Assembly: GCA_049116495.1 (NCBI GenBank)
Contig: JAGDYV010000003.1
Coordinates: 1 to 13,782, forward strand
Direction of reading: 5' to 3'
DNA length: 13,782 nt
Source: CAJQQK01 sp049116495
Lineage (GTDB): Bacteria > Pseudomonadota > Alphaproteobacteria > Rhizobiales > Hyphomicrobiaceae
Positions 8,837 to 13,782 of the stretch are shown here, in pieces. Made by a program: the position numbers and the translations under genes. The notes beneath the pieces are model-generated. The model saw only the letters and a list, made by a program, of their open reading frames with translations. It was not told the DNA's origin and made no database searches. Within the stretch, counting starts at the first letter, position 1; every line of letters starts with the position of its first letter.

Positions 8837-8848
8837 ATTGACGTCAAT
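8837..8848. promoter_or_regulatory. Perfect 12-base palindrome, possible operator between the two modules
   Basis: ATTGACGTCAAT is its own reverse complement and sits 15 bases after the stop of the transglutaminase-DUF2126 gene, in the 225-base gap before module B. It could bind a dimeric regulator, and its TTGACG could also serve as a -35 box, although no good -10 lies 17 bases downstream. A perfect 12-mer palindrome has roughly a one-in-twenty chance of occurring in a gap this long, so the evidence is weak. The rest of the gap contains a GATAAT at 8889-8894 that resembles a -10 but lacks a matching -35. Confidence 0.3.
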
Positions 8849-9032
8849 TTGCTTCTCTTGAGACGCTCCGAAGTTACGTTAGCAATCTGATAATGCTAAG
8901 TTTTCGGCGCACTAAACGTGTTCTTCGGCTTTTAAAGACAATCGCTGGAATTTTGCGTATATCAATGTCGAAAGCGCCAAGCGGTGCGTCGCAATGCAAC
9001 CCTGAGCACTATTTTGGGCTCGGAGTTGGAGC

Positions 9033-9042
9033 AAAGGTGATC
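9033..9042 (+). promoter_or_regulatory. Ribosome-binding site supporting the TTG start at 9048
   Basis: AAAGGTGATC contains GGTGATC, fully complementary to the GATCACC part of the 16S rRNA 3' tail, and ends five bases before the TTG codon at 9048. The first in-frame ATG downstream would remove conserved residues, so this site decides the start. A nearby GTG at 9037 is out of frame and closes at once. Confidence 0.55.
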
Positions 9043-9047
9043 GAGAG

Positions 9048-11621
9048 TTGGACACCAACTTAAGACCTGCCGCCGAGTACTCCGGCGACACCATATCTAA
9101 CTATCTTGCCCGTTACCGTGCAGGACTGAACGGCTTCGATGAAATGTTTGATGCGAATGGCCGTGTGCGTCCGCATTGGGAGCCGGTGGTTTCGTTTCTA
9201 GAGGCTGAAGGCCCCGCAGCATGCCATTCGAGGTCTGAACGAATCCAGCGGCGGATTGTGGAAAATGGTCTGACGCTGGACAGTTTTACCGATCCAGACA
9301 AACTGGAGCAGCCGTGGCGGCTTGATCTTCTTCCACTCGTTTTTGAAGCTTCGGAATGGCAGAAAATTGCACAAGCCATGATGCAACGCATGCGTCTGTT
9401 CGAGGCTCTACTTGATGATATCTATGGCGCTCAGTCTGTGCTCGACGAGGGCCTTCTCCCGCCGTCGTTAGTCTTCAATGATCCAGCGTTTGTCAGACCA
9501 CTGCATGGCATTGACAAAGGCTCGGCGTCGCGGCTGATGTTTATGGCGGCCGATCTGGGGCGTGATCGTCATGGCCAATGGCGCATCATTGACACACACG
9601 CTGAGACGACTGCCGGTCATGGCTATGCGCTCGCCAATCGGGTCGTCTTAGCGGAGGCGAGTGCCCGGCTCTTTCGTTCCTGCAACGCGCAACGAGTCTC
9701 TGGGTTCCACCAGAGTGTCGCTGAGGAGCTGGCGCAGCGCACCGGTCTCAATGCACCAACAATTGCCATCCTGGGTCCTAATCCCGATCACGAGACGTAT
9801 CTCAGCCACGCCTACATGGCGCGCTATCTTGGATACCTGTTGCTCGAAGGTTCAGATTTGCGCGTTCTCGATGAGAAGGTGTTTCACAAGACACTCGCCG
9901 GTTTGCAGCCGATCGACCTGCTCGTTCGCGCTGTCGAAGCAGCGAAAGCTGATCCGCTTGAACTGGATCCAAGCGGATTTGACGGGCCTGCCGGGCTCGT
10001 TCAAGCGGTGCGCAGCAACCCATCGTTGGTCTCTAACGCGCTTGGTACTGCAGTCATTGAGAATCGGGGGATAGCTCCCTATATCGCCGCACTCTCGCAA
10101 CGGCTTATCGGTGAAGAGCAGCTCCTGCCGGATGCACCGCGCCTCTGGCTCGGTAATTCTGATGCCCGGAACACTTTCTTGTCGGACCCGGATGCATACA
10201 TCCTGCGTCAGGCATTTGAATCAACGGCTCGGCCAGGCCACGCAAACCCGGGCTACAAACTCTCCGAGTTGGACAAGACCGAACGTGACGGCCTTCTTCG
10301 GGAAGTCGAGTTGAACGGTGCGCACTATGTCGCCGAGACACCCTTTGGATTTGCCACGGCGCCGTCATGGACAGCGGACGGGCTCGTTGCCAAACCCTAC
10401 GCCTTGCGTGTTTTCGTTGCTGCAACTGAAAACGGATATCTGGTCATGCCCGGCGGGCTTGCCCTGACCATCGGCTCCGGTGCCGCGATCAGTCTGTCCG
10501 ATCCGCGTGCCGACTCGCGCGACGTATGGGTCGGCAGTGACGAACCTCAGGGACCGCATTACAGTCGCTGGCGGATTTCTGAAGAAGAGTCGCAAGTTCA
10601 ACGTCTCGGCAGCCGTTTGCCGAGCCGTATAGCGGACAACCTGTTCTGGCTTGGGCGTTATGTTGAGCGGGCGGATTGGACGATGCGGGTGATGCGCAAC
10701 GCGCTCAGTCGAGGCGATGAAGACCTGCGGCCCATCCGCCGCGATAACGCAGCAGAAAGCGCGATTGAAACCATCATTTCTAAGGGCCGCAGCCCGCTTA
10801 AGGCAAACGCGAAACCGGAGCCGAAACAAACGCTCGAAGAGCGTGTCGAAAATCTGTTTTCATCGACTGGCAATGCCTATGGTCTCATGAAAACATTCCA
10901 GAATATTCGCCGGGTTGCCCGGCAAAGCCGCGACAGGCTTTCACTTGATGCCTGGCGCCTCTTAAGCGCGCTGCGGATCGATCAACCCACTGGCTCGGCA
11001 GATCCAGCCGTGGAGCTTATCGAGCGACTGGACATTCGAATTGCTGAACTCGCGGCATTCAATGGCCTGATGCACGAGAACATGACGCGGAATTTCGGAT
11101 GGCGGTTCACCGACATCGGCCGACGAATCGAGCGCGCTTACCAGATGGCTGAGTTCCTCCGACTGCTGTTGCAGGCCTCGCCCAGTGATGTAGACGAAAC
11201 GGACCGCCTCGCGTTTATTCTCGAAACCTCGGATAGTTTCATGACCTACCGGGCCCGGTATCGTTTTGCACCAACCTTCCCGCTGGTTTTGGATCTGCTT
11301 CTCGTCGATGAAACAAACCCGCGAGGAATTGCCTTCCAACTCGTCGAGCTGCACGAGCACATTTCCAATCTGCCTAAGGCATCTCAAGATGCTGTGCGAA
11401 CACCGGACCAGAGGCTGGCGCTTGAACTGCTGACACAAATCAGGCTCGCCGACATTGACGCCATGCGAGTCGTTGGCAAGAACGGCGAGCGTGCCGCGTT
11501 GAAGGATGCTTTGGATCGGTTGATTGCGGGGCTGCCGCAGCTTTCAGACATAGTCTCGCGGCGATACTTCAGCTTGACCGAAGAGCAACCACAGCGCGTC
11601 CACACCCGCCTGGCGCCGTAG
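9048..11621 (+). CDS. Circularly permuted ATP-grasp / alpha-E fusion protein
   Basis: This 857-residue protein joins the two activities encoded separately in module A. Residues about 30-505 are a circularly permuted ATP-grasp-like domain (DGRVRPHW-like opening NGRVRPHWEPV, DTHAETTAGHGYALANR at 182-198, VMPGGLAL from 466, SRDVWVG). From about 521 the alpha-E domain starts with LPSRIADNLFWLGRYVERAD and continues through WRFTDIGRRIERAYQMAEFLR and NPRGIAFQLVELHEHI. The Lys plus glycine-rich nucleotide loop of the stand-alone protein is not recognisable, so the ligase half may be inactive. No in-frame ATG precedes the conserved N-terminus. The frame is closed by a stop at 9003-9005, so the TTG at 9048 is the best start. 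It is backed by AAAGGTGATC at 9033-9042, which matches the 16S tail complement. The stop lies three bases before the next gene. Confidence 0.92.
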   Translation: MDTNLRPAAEYSGDTISNYLARYRAGLNGFDEMFDANGRVRPHWEPVVSFLEAEGPAACHSRSERIQRRIVENGLTLDSFTDPDKLEQPWRLDLLPLVFEASEWQKIAQAMMQRMRLFEALLDDIYGAQSVLDEGLLPPSLVFNDPAFVRPLHGIDKGSASRLMFMAADLGRDRHGQWRIIDTHAETTAGHGYALANRVVLAEASARLFRSCNAQRVSGFHQSVAEELAQRTGLNAPTIAILGPNPDHETYLSHAYMARYLGYLLLEGSDLRVLDEKVFHKTLAGLQPIDLLVRAVEAAKADPLELDPSGFDGPAGLVQAVRSNPSLVSNALGTAVIENRGIAPYIAALSQRLIGEEQLLPDAPRLWLGNSDARNTFLSDPDAYILRQAFESTARPGHANPGYKLSELDKTERDGLLREVELNGAHYVAETPFGFATAPSWTADGLVAKPYALRVFVAATENGYLVMPGGLALTIGSGAAISLSDPRADSRDVWVGSDEPQGPHYSRWRISEEESQVQRLGSRLPSRIADNLFWLGRYVERADWTMRVMRNALSRGDEDLRPIRRDNAAESAIETIISKGRSPLKANAKPEPKQTLEERVENLFSSTGNAYGLMKTFQNIRRVARQSRDRLSLDAWRLLSALRIDQPTGSADPAVELIERLDIRIAELAAFNGLMHENMTRNFGWRFTDIGRRIERAYQMAEFLRLLLQASPSDVDETDRLAFILETSDSFMTYRARYRFAPTFPLVLDLLLVDETNPRGIAFQLVELHEHISNLPKASQDAVRTPDQRLALELLTQIRLADIDAMRVVGKNGERAALKDALDRLIAGLPQLSDIVSRRYFSLTEEQPQRVHTRLAP

Positions 11622-11624
11622 ACC

Positions 11625-12500
11625 ATGAAATACACCGTCACCCACAAAACAACATATCGCTACTCCGCGGCCGTGCACCAGTCCTACCACCTATTGCATT
11701 TGAGCCCTCGGGGTGTTCCGCATCAAAGAATTCTGCGACATCGCATCGCCACGCAGCCGCACTCAGAGCTGCAATACGATTTGTGTGACTTTTTTGGTAA
11801 CCCCTATTCAATCTTGGCGGTTGAGGAAGATCACAAGGAACTCGTTGTCGAGGCCATAAGTCAGCTCGATGTTTCGGAAAATTCGCCTGGCGATTTGGCC
11901 GAAACTGTCGACTGGAAACAACTTGCGCAAGATAGCGCTCGCGGCAATCGGACGGTGCCAAAGGATGTTATCCAGTTCGCCATAGCATCGCGTCATGGCC
12001 GACGGTTACGTGCATTGGCCGACTATGCCCGGCCCTCATTCCCGCCAGGCCAACCGGTTCTGCTTGGTGTGGAGAACCTCATGAGCCGCGTTTTCTCCGA
12101 CTTTACGTTCGATGCTTCGGCGACCGACGTTTCAACGCCTGTCGAAGCAGTACTCAAGAACCGACGCGGCGTCTGTCAGGACTTTGCCCACCTCATGATT
12201 GCAGCCCTGCGCTCGATCGATTTGCCCGCCCGCTATGTCAGTGGCTACATCCGAACAATTCCACCAGAAGGGCAAGCAAGGCTGCAGGGCGCTGACGCAT
12301 CGCACGCGTGGATCTCGGTTTGGGCGCCTGAAACGGGATGGGTCGATTTTGACCCAACCAATAACGTCATTCCGCGCGGCGATCATATAACGATCGCGCA
12401 TGGCCGCGATTACGATGATGTCTCACCGATCAGTGGCGTGTTGCTGGGCGGTGGCGCACACACGGTTGAGGTTGCGGTGGACGTCGCACCGATAGCCTAG
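11625..12500 (+). CDS. Transglutaminase-like cysteine protease, short form
   Basis: This 291-residue protein carries only the two N-terminal domains of the large fusion upstream. A bacterial transglutaminase N-terminal domain (MKYTVTHKTTYRYS, then HLLHLSPR) is followed by a transglutaminase core. The catalytic triad is complete: Cys184 in RGVCQDFAHLM, His227 in DASHAWISVW and Asp243 in DFDPTNN. The spacing of the three residues closely resembles the large protein (181/230/246). It lacks DUF2126 and ends shortly after the core, which is the usual short architecture. The ATG lies three bases after the stop of the ATP-grasp/alpha-E fusion, so the two are co-translated. There is no signal peptide. 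Proteins of this type probably act as cysteine peptidases or amide-bond transferases rather than true protein cross-linkers; the substrate is unknown. Confidence 0.93.
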   Translation: MKYTVTHKTTYRYSAAVHQSYHLLHLSPRGVPHQRILRHRIATQPHSELQYDLCDFFGNPYSILAVEEDHKELVVEAISQLDVSENSPGDLAETVDWKQLAQDSARGNRTVPKDVIQFAIASRHGRRLRALADYARPSFPPGQPVLLGVENLMSRVFSDFTFDASATDVSTPVEAVLKNRRGVCQDFAHLMIAALRSIDLPARYVSGYIRTIPPEGQARLQGADASHAWISVWAPETGWVDFDPTNNVIPRGDHITIAHGRDYDDVSPISGVLLGGGAHTVEVAVDVAPIA

Positions 12501-12660
12501 GGCGATCAGCGGGATCGATTGTCGAACGCACAACTGGAATTGGTACGTGTCGCCTCATCCCCAATCTGGTGCAGTTGTATGGTAGGCTCAATCAGTCCGA
12601 TCTCCCTGCGGCTTCTGTTCATCCAAGCTGCCGAAGCAAAGTCAACCGAAGGAACTCGGA

Positions 12661-13416
12661 ATGGCGAAATCTATCGATCGCACAACGAGCGTCGAGCCAA
12701 TTCTGCTAACTGCGGCTCGCATAGGCACCTTTGAAAACGATACATCGCTGACTAATGCGAGCGGCTTCTTCTTCAAGCGGGACGAACGCCTGTTTGTTGT
12801 CACCAGTCGACATGTTGTGATCGACAAGCCGAGTAGGCATTATCCCAACCGTATCGAGATAGAAATTCACACCGATCCGACCGATATGACCAAGTCGGTT
12901 GGCTATTCCATTCCACTTTACCGGGACGGCAAAAGCCTCTGGCGTCAAGGCAAGGACAGCGCCGGTGAAATCGACGTTGCTGTTATCGAGGTCGATCGCG
13001 CAGCACTGCCGAAATCCGCCGTCTATCGTGCCTACACAAGTGATCATCTGATTGGCAAACTGGGCCAGGTCCATGTTGGCTCATCGCTACTTGTGGTTGG
13101 CTTTCCGTTGGGGTTTCATGACACGTTGCACCACATGCCGGTGGTGCGCCATGCCGTCATCGCCTCGTCGTTCGGGATGCGGTTTCAAGGCGAAGGATTT
13201 TTCCTGACCGACGCCCGTACGCACCGCGGGACCAGCGGTGCGCCCGTCGTCATGAAGGCCTTCAGTGACGATCCCAAATTCGGCGATGTGCCGTGGCTCT
13301 TGCTCGGCGTTCACTCATCCAGGTTTGACGTTGGCACACGTGACGTGAAACTGGACGAAGCCTTGGGCCTGAACTGTGCATGGTACGCGGATATCCTTTT
13401 GACGCTTACAAAATGA
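12661..13416 (+). CDS. Trypsin-like serine protease, no signal peptide
   Basis: This 251-residue protein has the chymotrypsin-fold triad: His51 in VTSRHVV, Asp105 in EIDVAVIEVD and Ser192 in HRGTSGAPVV. The supporting context is GFFFKRDERLFVVTS (first beta barrel), SSLLVVGFPLG and WLLLGVHSSRF (second barrel), as in trypsin-like peptidases of the trypsin_2/HtrA type. It has no PDZ domain, signal peptide or membrane helix, so an intracellular role is likely. The ATG at 12661 has AAGGA at 12649-12653 with good spacing. A 160-base gap separates it from the transglutaminase gene; in that gap I see neither a clear promoter nor a terminator, so it could be co-transcribed or independent. The biological target is unknown; whether it belongs functionally to the ATP-grasp system is only inference. 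Confidence 0.85.
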   Translation: MAKSIDRTTSVEPILLTAARIGTFENDTSLTNASGFFFKRDERLFVVTSRHVVIDKPSRHYPNRIEIEIHTDPTDMTKSVGYSIPLYRDGKSLWRQGKDSAGEIDVAVIEVDRAALPKSAVYRAYTSDHLIGKLGQVHVGSSLLVVGFPLGFHDTLHHMPVVRHAVIASSFGMRFQGEGFFLTDARTHRGTSGAPVVMKAFSDDPKFGDVPWLLLGVHSSRFDVGTRDVKLDEALGLNCAWYADILLTLTK

Positions 13417-13603
13417 CGCCGTTCATCTATTCATTTGTCAGGCTATCCCCCGGGTTGGCCCAGAAGCCGACAACGTTCGCTGTTCGGAGCGCTGCGACGT
13501 TCCCAAACCCCTTCCTGGCTGATTTCGCTTCCGCGTCTCGATCTTCTGCTGTCCGATATTGAGCGTAACTACAACGTTGTCTTATGTTCGAAGCGAGCCA
13601 TGA

Positions 13604-13687
13604 GAACATTGAAGGAAACCGTGTGTCACGAGGTGTGCAAGGTGCTCAAGAAAAGTCCTTGAATGTCCCTTGAACCTTCAAATGTTC
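13604..13687. repeat. Imperfect inverted repeat upstream of tRNA-Ser
   Basis: GAACATTGAAGG at 13604-13615 matches the reverse complement of CCTTCAAATGTTC at 13675-13687, with one extra base in the second arm. One further A-T pair and two G-T wobbles extend it outward to 13601/13690. The arms are 59 bases apart, and the loop contains two CTTGAA copies. It could fold as a long hairpin in RNA, but no U-run follows, so it is not an ordinary terminator. Confidence 0.4.
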
Positions 13688-13700
13688 TTGGCCCTTGCAA

Positions 13701-13731
13701 TTGACAAAAATCCCCTGTACTCACGCACATT
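13701..13731 (+). promoter_or_regulatory. Probable promoter of tRNA-Ser
   Basis: A perfect TTGACA -35 box lies at 13701-13706. It predicts a transcription start near 13736, just ahead of the tRNA 5' end at 13741. The -10 region (GCACAT/CACATT around 13725-13731) is a poor match, so the call rests on the -35 box and the position. Confidence 0.5.
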
Positions 13732-13740
13732 CTGGCGCCA

Positions 13741-13782
13741 GGAGACGTGGCCGAGTGGCTGAAGGCGCTCCCCTGCTAAGGG
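13741..13782 (+). tRNA. tRNA-Ser (anticodon GCU), 5' part, cut by window end
   Basis: The sequence from GGAGACG (acceptor strand) through TGGCCGAGTGGCTGAAGGC (a class II type D arm) to the anticodon arm CTCCC-CTGCTAA-GGG is typical of bacterial serine tRNA. The seven-base anticodon loop at 13773-13779 gives anticodon GCT at 13775-13777, reading AGC and AGU codons. The variable arm, T arm and 3' acceptor strand lie beyond the window. Confidence 0.93.

Larger units (their letters stand above)
13417..13740. other. 324-base intergenic stretch with no convincing gene
   Basis: Between the serine protease and tRNA-Ser no open frame has recognisable protein character, and the short frames across 13380-13662 carry no family motif. 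The stretch holds a 10-base palindrome (ACAACGTTGT at 13571-13580), a long imperfect inverted repeat (13604-13687) and a TTGACA box, the last two listed separately. Confidence 0.6.

Noticed and set aside
8879..8899. TTAGCA/TGCTAA hairpin as a terminator of module A
   Set aside because: The stem is only six bases and AT-rich with a nine-base loop and a short, interrupted T tract; too weak to call.
13571..13580. ACAACGTTGT perfect palindrome
   Set aside because: A 10-base palindrome is expected about once in three such stretches by chance and has no supporting context.
13435..13662. 75-residue open frame after the serine protease
   Set aside because: It has no ATG, no convincing ribosome-binding site and no recognisable protein character, and it runs through the inverted repeat.

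Overview
The window looks like chromosomal DNA of an alphaproteobacterium, probably Rhizobiales-like. This rests on the urease accessory gene order, the IS3-type transposase fragment of a kind I associate with rhizobia, the moderately high GC, and the protein style. The genus cannot be named from sequence alone. All supported genes are on the + strand. The window begins inside ureC and ends inside a tRNA-Ser gene.

Region 1 (1-2509) is the 3' part of a urease operon: the C-terminal third of ureC, then ureE, ureF and ureG. ureE/ureF and ureF/ureG overlap by a few bases. The encoded proteins are the catalytic subunit and the accessory proteins that deliver nickel and load it with GTP. ureD, ureA and ureB are not in the window.

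Region 2 (2510-2930) is a junction. It holds a decayed fragment of an IS3-family orfA transposase and little else.

Region 3 (2931-12500) is the most interesting part: two adjacent versions of one poorly characterised peptide-bond-forming/cleaving system. Module A has a stand-alone circularly permuted ATP-grasp protein (2931-4412), a stand-alone alpha-E protein (4409-5452) and a 1099-residue fusion of a transglutaminase-like protease with a DUF2126 predicted amidoligase (5523-8822). Module B, after a 225-base gap, has one protein fusing the ATP-grasp and alpha-E domains (9048-11621, TTG start) and a second, short transglutaminase-like protein (11625-12500). Module A's ATP-grasp keeps a clear nucleotide-binding signature, while that of module B looks degenerate. 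Comparative genomics has predicted that such genes ligate, modify or process a peptide; substrate and product are unknown.

Region 4 (12501-13782) holds a non-secreted trypsin-like serine protease with an intact catalytic triad (12661-13416). A 324-base stretch without a convincing gene follows, with a long imperfect inverted repeat and a TTGACA -35 box. Last is the 5' half of tRNA-Ser(GCU), cut by the window end.
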